From Longimonas sp046498435 (GTDB taxonomy: Bacteria > Bacteroidota > Rhodothermia > Rhodothermales > Salinibacteraceae), in the NCBI RefSeq assembly GCF_046498435.1, contig NZ_JAWOAR010000021.1, positions 1-17,712 on the forward strand: a DNA stretch of 17,712 nucleotides, given 5' to 3'. The number at the start of each line of letters is the position of its first letter. Positions within the stretch are counted from its first letter, which is position 1. Both the position numbers and the translations under genes were made by a program. The notes beneath the pieces were generated by a model, which was not told the DNA's origin, searched no databases, and worked only from the letters and a program-made list of their open reading frames with translations. This document shows positions 1-6,912 of the stretch, piece after piece.

Positions 1-1525
1 CGTCGATCCCACGGCCTTGGAAGAGAGGGTGGAGGCGACCTTGGGCGACGAAATGGCCTGGGCGTGGGGAGGCGCCGCAGCGGCGATGCGGCTGGTGGGG
101 CATTACCGAGGCCGAGACACCGTGCTGCACGTGGGTGATGCGCTCCTCGGTGCCGTCGTCGAACTGCACGAGGATTGTTACTTCGCGCTCGTTGCTCAGG
201 GCATCGGGCGGCACGATGATCCAGGCTTCGGTGCGCTTCATTTCTTGCGGCGCGAGTGTTGTTTCGCCAGTGCCCACCGGATTCACCTGCACGTTGGGGA
301 TGCCTTCGGCTCCAATGCTGAACCGAGCCTCGGTGGCGGTTTGATTGCGCACCCGTACGCGGATGCGATTGGCAATGCGGTCATCGGGCAGTTCCATAAA
401 CGGCTGTCCGCCCGCTCGTGCCACATTGATATCATACGACGAGCGCGTCCACAGCAGGCCAACAAAGAACACCGTAAGTGCAAGCAGCACGCCGCTATAG
501 AGCAGCGTACGGGGGCGTGCAATCTTAGTCGGTTCGTCGTTGAGTGCTTTCTCGGAGGTATACTTGATGAGCCCCGGCTCCCAGCCCATCTTGTCCATAA
601 TGTCGTCGCATGCGTCGATGCATTGCGTGCAGGCCACGCACTCCATCTGCAAGCCATCGCGGATGTCGATTCCGGTCGGACAGGTGCGCACACACGCCCC
701 ACAGTCGATGCAGTCGCCGAGCTCCGAGCGGTCTTTGCCGCGCCCACGTGGCTCGCCGCGGTCTTCGTCGTACGACACGATGAGTGAATCCGGATCAAGC
801 AAGACCGACTGGAAGCGCGCGTACGGGCAGGCGATGGTGCACATCTGCTCGCGGAAGAACCCAAAGTCGTACAAGATGAGCCCAGTCGTTCCCGCCATCA
901 TGAGGAAGTAGCCCCAGTTCTCGCGCGGGTCGCTCTGCATCCAGGTGAGCAGGCGGTCCCAACCGACGAAGTAGGATACGAACGTATGAGCCAGCACCAA
1001 TGAGAGAACAGCGTAAACCCCCCACTTTGCGGTCTTACGCCAGGCCTTGTCGAACGTGAGGGGGCCTTCATCGCGGCGTTTGCGCACATGCTCAGCGCCT
1101 TCGATCCACCGCTCAATGGGCCGATACACGAACTCGAGGTAGACCGTCTGTGGGCACCCCCACCCGCACCAGATACGCCCAAACACCGCTGAAATCAGGA
1201 TGATACTCACGAGCGTGCCCAGCAGGAAGCCAAGCAAGAGAAGCGTATCAGTGGGGTAGAAGGTGGTGCCAAAGAGCGTGAACTCACGCTCCATCAGATC
1301 CAGAAGCACGGCGGGCTTCCCATTGATTTGGATCCACGGCAAGCTTACAAAGAAAGCGATGAGAGCCCAGCCGATGGCCAGGCGCCACCAGTAGTAGAAA
1401 CCCTTGCTGGGAGTTGGATAGAGCCAGCGGCGGTCGCCATCTTGGTCCATGGTCGAGAGCACCGCTTCTGGCGAATCCAGAATGCCTACGTCATCGGCGT
1501 CGATAAATTGGTCGTTGCGTGCCAT
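1..1525 (-). CDS. ccoG: CcoG-type cbb3 oxidase accessory protein, polyferredoxin (3' end beyond or at window edge)
   Basis: Membrane polyferredoxin of the CcoG/FixG/RdxA family, which takes part in copper delivery and reduction during assembly of cbb3 cytochrome oxidase. The ATG at 1523-1525 opens a 508-codon frame with no stop before the window edge. Visible in order: a first membrane segment (about residues 45-65), a second (95-116), the N-terminal motif WCGWGCPQT (119-127), a third segment (170-188), CTIACPYARFQ (229-239), then two 4Fe-4S ferredoxin motifs, C272-C275-C278-C282 and C296-C299-C302-C306. A last membrane helix (about 335-352) leads into the C-terminal periplasmic Ig-like domain. 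It lies 71 bp after ccoP in the same direction, the usual fixNOQP-fixG order. Oddity: the family normally ends near residue 470, and the last 35 or so codons here (below position 105) read as Arg/His/Pro-rich sequence unlike the rest; see findings. Identity is very secure, the C-terminus is not. Confidence 0.95.
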   Translation of the reverse strand, partial: MARNDQFIDADDVGILDSPEAVLSTMDQDGDRRWLYPTPSKGFYYWWRLAIGWALIAFFVSLPWIQINGKPAVLLDLMEREFTLFGTTFYPTDTLLLLGFLLGTLVSIILISAVFGRIWCGWGCPQTVYLEFVYRPIERWIEGAEHVRKRRDEGPLTFDKAWRKTAKWGVYAVLSLVLAHTFVSYFVGWDRLLTWMQSDPRENWGYFLMMAGTTGLILYDFGFFREQMCTIACPYARFQSVLLDPDSLIVSYDEDRGEPRGRGKDRSELGDCIDCGACVRTCPTGIDIRDGLQMECVACTQCIDACDDIMDKMGWEPGLIKYTSEKALNDEPTKIARPRTLLYSGVLLALTVFFVGLLWTRSSYDINVARAGGQPFMELPDDRIANRIRVRVRNQTATEARFSIGAEGIPNVQVNPVGTGETTLAPQEMKRTEAWIIVPPDALSNEREVTILVQFDDGTEERITHVQHGVSASVMPHQPHRRCGASPRPGHFVAQGRLHPLFQGRGID

Positions 1526-1596
1526 GGTATGTAGAGGTTACTGCGTAGCGCGAACAAACGCGCCAAAAGAGCAATGGGTGAGGACGGCTCAGCGAA

Positions 1597-2253
1597 TTAG
1601 CTTTCCTCTTCGTAGCGCTCCCCCTCAGGATCTTTGGCGTCAGACGGGTCGGTGCCCTCAATGGATCGAATGAATGCAACTACTTGTGCACGCTCTTCGG
1701 GACTGAGGTTCCCCTCCCAGGCGGGCATGCCGGCATCCGACACGCCATCGGTGAGCACGTTAAAGAGGTCCACGTTGCTTCCGCCGTGCAGATAGTACTC
1801 GTCGGTCAGGTTCGGGCCAATATTGCCCTGGCCCTGATCGCCGTGGCACGAGGCGCAGTTTTGCATGTAGATTTCGTTTCCGGCCTCCACATGCTCATCC
1901 ACGCCTACGTACTCGGCAATTGAAGCTTCAGTCACTTCAAACTCATTGCCGCCTTCCGACTCGGCATGGGCCTGGCGCATCATTTCGATCTCTTCGATCC
2001 CCTCGGCCAGGTCGTCTTCGTAGGTATTAATCCAGTCGAAGTAGGTGATGCCCACAACGTAGACCACCGAGAACGCGACGGTAGCCCAGAGGAGCCAGAT
2101 CCACCAGCCGGGCATAGGATTATCGTACTCCTGAATGCCGTCGTAATGGTGGCCCTGCATGAGCTCGTCGGAGGTGCCCCCATAGAGCACCGAGCCCTCG
2201 GAGGCATCTGAGCGGGAACCAGAATCGGGGTTGGGAGGGTCAGTGCGACTCAT
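1597..2253 (-). CDS. ccoP: cbb3-type cytochrome c oxidase subunit III (CcoP), mono-haem form
   Basis: Haem-c subunit of the cbb3 oxidase, passing electrons from soluble cytochromes to CcoO and CcoN. Protein of 218 residues: an acidic cytosolic N-terminus, the CcoP_N signature HHYDGIQEYDNPMPGWW (35-51), one transmembrane helix (about 50-71), an acidic linker, and a single cytochrome c domain with CASCH (C133, C136, H137) and probable axial Met176 in AGMPAW. Classical proteobacterial CcoP (near 300 residues) has two such haem domains; only one CxxCH is present here. The C-terminus is acidic (DPEGERYEEES). The start ATG overlaps the ccoQ stop as ATGA, implying translational coupling. Stop TAA at 1597-1599. 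Confidence 0.95.
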   Translation of the reverse strand: MSRTDPPNPDSGSRSDASEGSVLYGGTSDELMQGHHYDGIQEYDNPMPGWWIWLLWATVAFSVVYVVGITYFDWINTYEDDLAEGIEEIEMMRQAHAESEGGNEFEVTEASIAEYVGVDEHVEAGNEIYMQNCASCHGDQGQGNIGPNLTDEYYLHGGSNVDLFNVLTDGVSDAGMPAWEGNLSPEERAQVVAFIRSIEGTDPSDAKDPEGERYEEES

Positions 2254-2438
2254 GATGAGGATCCGTTTTGGTGAGGCGAGGCGTCGTCGTCAAGCGGAAT
2301 GTGTTTGGCGTGCTCCCGAAATTCCTTCGGCATCCAAAAGGCATACAGCACAATCATGCAGAAGGCAAACACGAAGGCCAACAGGCCAATTTCGGCGAGA
2401 GGGCCCGTTTCGAGGGTGCGAACGGCTTCTTTCCACAT
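2250..2438 (-). CDS. ccoQ: cbb3-type oxidase small subunit CcoQ
   Basis: Small single-helix subunit that stabilises the cbb3 complex. The call rests on size, position between ccoO and ccoP, and the pattern of a short N-terminus, one hydrophobic helix (about residues 15-34), then the FWMPK-type motif of the CcoQ/FixQ family and a charged tail. The ATG at 2436-2438 gives 62 residues starting MWKEAVRT and is preferred over an upstream TTG at 2451-2453 that would add five residues; neither has a clear Shine-Dalgarno sequence. It begins 27 bp after the ccoO stop and overlaps ccoP by four bases. Confidence 0.85.
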   Translation of the reverse strand: MWKEAVRTLETGPLAEIGLLAFVFAFCMIVLYAFWMPKEFREHAKHIPLDDDASPHQNGSSS

Positions 2439-2465
2439 GGCAGCAGGGGGCAAGGTGAAAAAGCA

Positions 2466-3209
2466 TTAGTTGGAGCGGGAGGCGGTAGATTCGTCCTCGT
2501 CGCCCAGTTCGTTTTCTACGTCAGGGGCTTCCTCGATGTCGGTACCCAGGCGTTGCAAATAGGCCACCAGCGCCACGATCTGCTTTGATTCAAGATCCTC
2601 TGGCCCCCCCTGCTGTTCGATGGCTCCCGCGATCTCAGCGGCCTGCTCTTCAGCCCGTTCAGTGGCCTGGGCAATCTCGTCGTCGGAGTAAGGAGTGCCC
2701 AGCGACCGAAGCGCACGCAGCTTACGCGGCAGCACATCGAGGTCCACCTCTTTTTCGAGCATCCATGGGTAGGGGGGCATGACCGAGCCGGGGCTGGTCG
2801 AGCGTGGGTCTTCCATGTGGCGCACGTGCCACAGGTGGGGGTATTTGCCGCCTACACGGGCTAAGTCGGGACCGGTGCGCTTTGAGCCCCACAGGAAGGG
2901 GCGCTCATAGACTGTTTCGCCAGCGCGCTGGTACTCGCCGTAGCGCTCCAGTTCGTGCCGGAAGGGGCGCACGGCCTGCGAGTGGCAGCCCACGCATCCT
3001 TCCGCAATGTAGATATCGCGCCCGGCCAGTTCGAGTGGGGTGAATGGTTCGACCGTTTCGATGCGCTCGGCAGCCTCGTCGGCCAGCATCAGTGGTACGA
3101 TCTCTACCAGGCCACCGACCAGGATGGCGATCGTTGTTAGCACAGTAAATACGAGCGGCCACCCTTCGAGCGAGCGGTGCATCCCGTCTTTGTCGATGAA
3201 GCGTCCCAT
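2466..3209 (-). CDS. ccoO: cbb3-type cytochrome c oxidase subunit II, mono-haem CcoO
   Basis: Membrane-anchored mono-haem cytochrome c subunit that hands electrons to CcoN. The protein has 247 residues. An N-terminal helix (about 18-42) anchors it. The haem site is GCVGCHSQ (C72, C75, H76), followed by the family-typical RPFRHELERYGEYQRAGE (81-98), then WGSKRTGPDLARVGGKY (107-123), and the axial Met144 in SVMPPYPW. The C-terminal segment carries an extra charged helix and an acidic tail. The start ATG (3207-3209) lies 54 bp after the ccoN stop. No frameshift or missing key residue is seen. Confidence 0.97.
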   Translation of the reverse strand: MGRFIDKDGMHRSLEGWPLVFTVLTTIAILVGGLVEIVPLMLADEAAERIETVEPFTPLELAGRDIYIAEGCVGCHSQAVRPFRHELERYGEYQRAGETVYERPFLWGSKRTGPDLARVGGKYPHLWHVRHMEDPRSTSPGSVMPPYPWMLEKEVDLDVLPRKLRALRSLGTPYSDDEIAQATERAEEQAAEIAGAIEQQGGPEDLESKQIVALVAYLQRLGTDIEEAPDVENELGDEDESTASRSN

Positions 3210-3263
3210 AATACAACGAAAAAAGCGTCAGTGGGGGAAGGAGAAGGAAAGCAACGAAGTCGA

Positions 3264-4919
3264 TTAGTCGTCGTCGCCGGGCGTAGGCAGTTGTACCTTT
3301 TTGGTACCGGGACGCGGTTTGTCGTCATCGTCGTCATTGTCCTCGGCCGTTTCGGTATCAGACGCCGTTGCCGTATCAGGGGTAGGCGTTGTTGCACCAT
3401 CGCCTTCGGCATCGGCCCCGGGCGCGCCATCGCCGCCCATCTGTGCAGCGATCGGCTTACGGGCTGTAATCTGTGCTGCATCGGGAAGCGTGTCGGGCGC
3501 ATTACGGATTGTCATGATGACGTTGACGACGAGCATCACCATACCAGCCAGGTAGAGGCTGCCGCCAATGAAGCGGGCCCAGTACATGGGGATGACCTGT
3601 ACCACAGTTTCCATGAAGTCGGGATACATGAGGCTTCCTGCGTCGTCGAAGGCACGCCACATGAGGCCCTGTGTGATCCCAGACACGTACATCGAAATAA
3701 CATATACCAGAATGCCAAGCGTGCCAACCCAGAAATGCGCATTGGCGAGCTTATCGCTCCAGAGCGGCGTGCGCCACAGGCGCGGCAAGAGCCAGTAGAT
3801 CATGCCAAAGGTCATAAAGCCATTCCATCCAAGCGCCCCTGAGTGCACGTGGCCGATCGTCCAGTCGGTGTAGTGCGTGAGGGCATTTACGCTCTTTACT
3901 GAAAGCATGGGGCCTTCGAACGTGGACATGCCGTAGAAGGTGATGCCGACCACGAACATCTTCAGCACCACGCTGTCGCGCAGCTTGTGCCAGGCGCCCC
4001 GCAGCGTAAACAGTCCGTTAATCATGCCGCCCCAGCTGGGCATCCACAGCATTACGCTAAAGACCATACCGACCGTGGCCGCCCATTCAGGCACCGCGGT
4101 GTAGATGAGGTGGTGCGGCCCCGCCCAGATGTAGATGAAAACCAGACTCCAGAAGTGCACAATGGAGAGCCGGTACGAAAAGACCGGACGCTCGGCGGCC
4201 TTGGGCAGGAAGTAGTACATCAGCCCCAGGAACGGCGTCGTGAGGAAGAAGGCCACCGCGTTGTGGCCGTACCACCACTGTACCAGTGCATCTTGCACGC
4301 CCGAATAGATCGGGTAGCTCTCAAACGCGCCTACCGGAATGGCCAGGTTGTTGCCAACGTGTAGCACCGCAATGGTGACGATCGTGGCGATGTAGAACCA
4401 GAGCGCCACGTACATGTGCTTGACGCGCCGGTTTTTGAGTGTCGCAAAGAAGTTGATCGCGAATACGATCCATACCACCGCAATAGCAATGCTGATGGGC
4501 CACTCCAGCTCCGCGTACTCTTTACTGGTTGTGTATCCAAGCGGAAGCGTAATCGCGGCGGATACGATGATACCTTGCCATCCCCAGAAGTGGAAGCGGC
4601 TCATCCAGTCGCTGTACATGCGCGTCTTACAGAGACGCTGGGTGGAGTAGTAGACTGCGGCGAATATGGCGTTGCCCGCAAAGGCAAAAATCACCGCGTT
4701 GGTATGTAACGGACGCAAGCGTCCAAACGACAGATACTCACCCAGGTTGGCTTCGGGAAACGGAAGTTGCAGGGCCAGAAGCAGCCCCACCAGCATCCCA
4801 ATGAGGCCCCACACCACCGTAGCAAGCACAAACAGACGGGTGATCTGCTCATCATAGGAGAAGACCTCCACATCGTCTTGGCGCACGCGGGGCGCCTGGG
4901 TCGTGGCGGAAGAAGACAT
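3264..4919 (-). CDS. ccoN: cbb3-type cytochrome c oxidase catalytic subunit I (CcoN)
   Basis: Catalytic haem-copper subunit reducing O2 to water at low oxygen while pumping protons. With ATG at 4917-4919 it is 551 residues (MSSSATTQ...); an upstream ATG at 4958 would add 13 non-family residues and is disfavoured. About 12 transmembrane helices. Metal ligands are visible: H72 in RPLHTN (low-spin haem b); CuB ligands H219 in WWYGHN and H269/H270 in GPHHLIYT, with Y263 in FIYIWAG the probable cross-linked tyrosine; H357 and H359 in GHVHSGALGWNG (haem b3 and haem b). Residues about 490-551 form an Asp/Gly/Thr-rich low-complexity cytosolic tail with a run of five Asp, absent from textbook CcoN and probably a halophile adaptation. 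First gene of the operon; 550 bp of non-coding DNA precedes it. Confidence 0.98.
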   Translation of the reverse strand: MSSSATTQAPRVRQDDVEVFSYDEQITRLFVLATVVWGLIGMLVGLLLALQLPFPEANLGEYLSFGRLRPLHTNAVIFAFAGNAIFAAVYYSTQRLCKTRMYSDWMSRFHFWGWQGIIVSAAITLPLGYTTSKEYAELEWPISIAIAVVWIVFAINFFATLKNRRVKHMYVALWFYIATIVTIAVLHVGNNLAIPVGAFESYPIYSGVQDALVQWWYGHNAVAFFLTTPFLGLMYYFLPKAAERPVFSYRLSIVHFWSLVFIYIWAGPHHLIYTAVPEWAATVGMVFSVMLWMPSWGGMINGLFTLRGAWHKLRDSVVLKMFVVGITFYGMSTFEGPMLSVKSVNALTHYTDWTIGHVHSGALGWNGFMTFGMIYWLLPRLWRTPLWSDKLANAHFWVGTLGILVYVISMYVSGITQGLMWRAFDDAGSLMYPDFMETVVQVIPMYWARFIGGSLYLAGMVMLVVNVIMTIRNAPDTLPDAAQITARKPIAAQMGGDGAPGADAEGDGATTPTPDTATASDTETAEDNDDDDDKPRPGTKKVQLPTPGDDD

Positions 4920-4997
4920 AAAACAAACCGAACAGGCTGATGATCGAGAGGCGAGCAAGCATCGGTAGCAAGGTGCTAAGACACGCGTGCGTAGGAT

Positions 4998-5018
4998 GAC
5001 AGACGAGTTACGTCTGTC
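4998..5018. promoter_or_regulatory. Perfect inverted repeat upstream of ccoN (candidate operator)
   Basis: Arms GACAGACG (4998-5005) and CGTCTGTC (5011-5018) are perfect complements around a 5-nt centre, about 80 bp upstream of the ccoN ATG. No T-run follows on either strand, so it is not a normal intrinsic terminator. It could be a dimeric regulator site or a 5'-leader hairpin of the cco mRNA. It does not match the FNR consensus (TTGAT-N4-ATCAA). Function is inferred only from position. Confidence 0.4.
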
Positions 5019-5114
5019 GTGTAATACATCTGCACATCGTCATGTGGGGGATCTCCCGATGCTGCAAGTTTCCCCAAAGAGCTATATGCGTTATAATGCG
5101 CAATCCGGGCTGCA

Positions 5115-5280
5115 GGAGGGGAGGTTCCCCTCTGCTTTTCTGTCATTCTGAGCAGCACAGCGAGAGCAGAGCGTCGTGGAAGGGCGGAGGGGCATGTCTG
5201 TGATCGGAAAGAAACCGGAAGGTCATTTCGGGTGGGGATCTCCTCCAGTGGAAGCAAGGCGACTAAAATGAAGGAGGCCG
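5115..5280. repeat. Dispersed intergenic repeat (TCATTCTGAGC type)
   Basis: A non-coding stretch starting with a small hairpin (GAGGGGA 5116-5122 / TCCCCTC 5126-5132), then CTGTCATTCTGAGC (5140-5153) and GATCTCCTCCA (5237-5247). A diverged relative with the same two landmarks in the same order sits at 17504-17597 (CTGTCATCTTGAGC and GATCTCCACCA). Such elements are common between genes in Bacteroidota and relatives. Apparent short proteins read from it are artefacts. Confidence 0.6.
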
Positions 5281-5469
5281 CCGTATGCACGTATCCGTTG
5301 CTCCGTTCATGTACTCCGCTCGTATTTCGACTCCTGCCAACCGCTATCAGCATACACTCAAAAATGAAAGCCGGTGCGTCACCGTTTGGGTCACGCGTAC
5401 ATAAATGTTACAACCGGCCTCATCCAATCACAAGGGCCACACACAGCATATGTGTGAAAAGATGTTTTT

Positions 5470-6369
5470 TCATGATGATACTGTTTGCGAGGAGGGGGTG
5501 CGGGTTGGCGTATCTACCAGACTATGCGTAGCGGGACGGGTGATGAGTACTGCACAGGTGGTGCGCCGTAGCACGTTTTCGGTGAGGGTGCTAAGGGCAG
5601 GCTTGTGCTCGGGATGGTGCGTGGCGGCCAGCACAATCAGGTCGGCCTGCTGGGCCTGAACCGCCCGCGTGATAGCACTAACCGGATCGCCCTGTTCTAC
5701 ATGTATGTGCGTAGACGCATGAGCCGAGTAGGCCGGGTGGGTATGGCGATGGTACCATGTACGCAGGCGACGCTTAGCCACGCGCGGCGTGCCAGCAGCA
5801 TCGTCGAGGGCCAGCATATCAGTCCGCGTAAGTGCTACGTACTGCCGGCGTGCTAAAACGTGGAGCGCATGAAGCTCGGCCTCACAAAAGTCGGCAATAG
5901 CCTCGGCATGATGCAGCGTAGGCACGGCCTCTTTGGTCATGTCAGTAGGAGCCAACACCCGGTCAAACGAGGTGGCCGCCGCATGCGGCAGGGCGAGGAT
6001 CGCCGCTGTTGTGCGGGCTACTATGGGCTGCACCTTCGCACACGAAAGCAACGGCCCAGCAGCGCACTCGTCTGGCGGCGTAAGCACCACCAAGTCAACA
6101 TCGTGCTGTGCCACGTAGGCCTGCCAGGCGGTTTGGGGAAACGCGTTCCGTGTATATGCATCGGTGCGTAGATCAAGCGTGGCATGAGAGGCGGCCAGCG
6201 CCTGTATCTGCGCCCGCACCTCCGACTCAGGCCGGGGCAGGCGTCCTGGCCACGGGGTTACATGAAGGGGGATGCCAAGGCGCTGTGCCCAACGCACAAC
6301 AGAACGCACCGCAGAAGGCGCGGCCTCAACAGATGAGAGCGGATATACAATGGAACGAGGAGACCACAT
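5470..6369 (-). CDS. Tandem universal stress protein lacking the ATP-binding motif
   Basis: A 299-residue protein made of two UspA-fold halves (about 5-128 and 135-278). The second half has the family pattern FDRVLAPTDMTKEA (135-148), then ELHALHVLA, ADLIVLAATHH (242-252) and ENVLRRTTCAVLITR (264-278). The ATP-binding consensus G-x2-G-x9-G-(S/T) should fall around 249-263, but the sequence there is ATHHPEHKPALSTLTE with no glycines; the first half is equally degenerate. By family knowledge this is the non-nucleotide-binding UspA type. It is read divergently from the sensor kinase and contrasts with the intact tandem Usp at 9665. Its His/Arg/Thr/Ala-rich composition suggests faster divergence. 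Stop TGA at 5470-5472. Confidence 0.85.
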   Translation of the reverse strand: MWSPRSIVYPLSSVEAAPSAVRSVVRWAQRLGIPLHVTPWPGRLPRPESEVRAQIQALAASHATLDLRTDAYTRNAFPQTAWQAYVAQHDVDLVVLTPPDECAAGPLLSCAKVQPIVARTTAAILALPHAAATSFDRVLAPTDMTKEAVPTLHHAEAIADFCEAELHALHVLARRQYVALTRTDMLALDDAAGTPRVAKRRLRTWYHRHTHPAYSAHASTHIHVEQGDPVSAITRAVQAQQADLIVLAATHHPEHKPALSTLTENVLRRTTCAVLITRPATHSLVDTPTRTPSSQTVSS

Positions 6370-6470
6370 AGCCGATCAGGAATAACGAGCGAGCAACGAA
6401 CCCTGGATCCTGTTAGACGTGCTGCAATGCGCATGCTAACAGCGACCTGCCTGTGCCCATGACCCGTGCC

Positions 6471-6496
6471 ATCGGAAAACCGAATCGGAAAACCGA
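6471..6496. repeat. Two tandem 13-bp units, each a small palindrome
   Basis: ATCGGAAAACCGA occurs at 6471-6483 and again at 6484-6496. Each unit contains the inverted repeat TCGG-AAAA-CCGA. The array lies about 100 bp upstream of the minus-strand Usp start. It could be a pair of regulator sites or simply a slippage duplication. Confidence 0.7.
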
Positions 6497-6685
6497 TGCA
6501 AGCAGTGCACGGTAGTATCTAATCACGCCACACGTCGCCTCCCGTGTTGTAAGCAGGTCGCGTGCCAGGCATGTGGGGAAACTGTGAACCCCTTTGTAAG
6601 GGACGGCCCCACAGGGGGATCGGGGCTGCTCGTACACGCTGTGTTGGTGCTTGCGGGGTACGGTAGATGCTGCGAATTTCGTTTC

Positions 6686-6715
6686 TTGACGGCTGCATGG
6701 CCACGGGTGTATGAT
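6686..6715 (+). promoter_or_regulatory. Possible sigma70-like promoter of the sensor-kinase operon
   Basis: TTGACG (6686-6691) and TATGAT (6710-6715) are separated by 18 bp and point toward the kinase, leaving a leader of about 200 nt. Members of this phylum often use a different consensus (TTG / TAnnTTTG), so a match to the E. coli pattern is weak evidence. Confidence 0.25.
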
Positions 6716-6753
6716 TCGAGCGCGGAGAGGCCATTGTATAAGCCATCCCGCAG

Positions 6754-6787
6754 CATCCCTCTGCGCTTGCCATCCCTCTGCGCTTGC
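6754..6787. repeat. 17-bp direct tandem duplication
   Basis: CATCCCTCTGCGCTTGC is present at 6754-6770 and exactly repeated at 6771-6787, directly abutting the next array. Intergenic, no coding frame. Confidence 0.9.
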
Positions 6788-6815
6788 ATTGACGACCATT
6801 GACGACCATTGACGA
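6788..6815. repeat. 10-bp tandem repeat, about 2.8 copies
   Basis: ATTGACGACC at 6788-6797 and 6798-6807, followed by a partial copy ATTGACGA at 6808-6815. Each unit includes a TTGACG hexamer. The array sits about 100 bp upstream of the sensor-kinase start. Confidence 0.9.
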
Positions 6816-6912
6816 CGCAACAGCGCTTGACCTCTCATCATTCCCCTTAACCACCTGCAGATGACGAAAGCGTATCTGCTGAGCACCCCTCTACACTCGT
6901 TCCGGTACCCTT

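Larger units (their letters stand above)
4920..5469. other. Gene-free stretch between ccoN and the stress-protein gene
   Basis: About 550 bp with no credible gene. It holds the ccoN leader with its inverted repeat (4998-5018), the dispersed repeat (5115-5280), and a small palindrome CACACA/TGTGTG (5440-5445 and 5451-5456) just beyond the stop of the minus-strand universal stress gene. The promoter of the cco operon should lie here, but no convincing -33/-7 pair was found by eye. Confidence 0.6.
6370..6912. other. Divergent intergenic region with tandem repeats
   Basis: 543 bp between the divergent Usp and sensor-kinase genes, expected to hold both promoters. It contains three short tandem arrays (6471-6496, 6754-6787 and 6788-6815, listed separately) and a sigma70-like hexamer pair (6686-6715). 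A 157-codon open frame on the minus strand (6413-6886) has no recognisable features and is not called a gene. Confidence 0.6.

Noticed and set aside
17..787. 256-codon plus-strand open frame
   Set aside because: It is the exact antisense frame of ccoG; the minus-strand frame has ferredoxin motifs and membrane helices, this one has no recognisable features.
5440..5456. CACACA/TGTGTG palindrome as Usp terminator
   Set aside because: A six-base stem with no T-run on the minus strand after it; too weak to call.
6413..6886. 157-codon minus-strand open frame between the Usp and the kinase
   Set aside because: No domain or plausible start context, Arg/Trp/Cys-rich unusual composition, and it runs through the tandem repeats.
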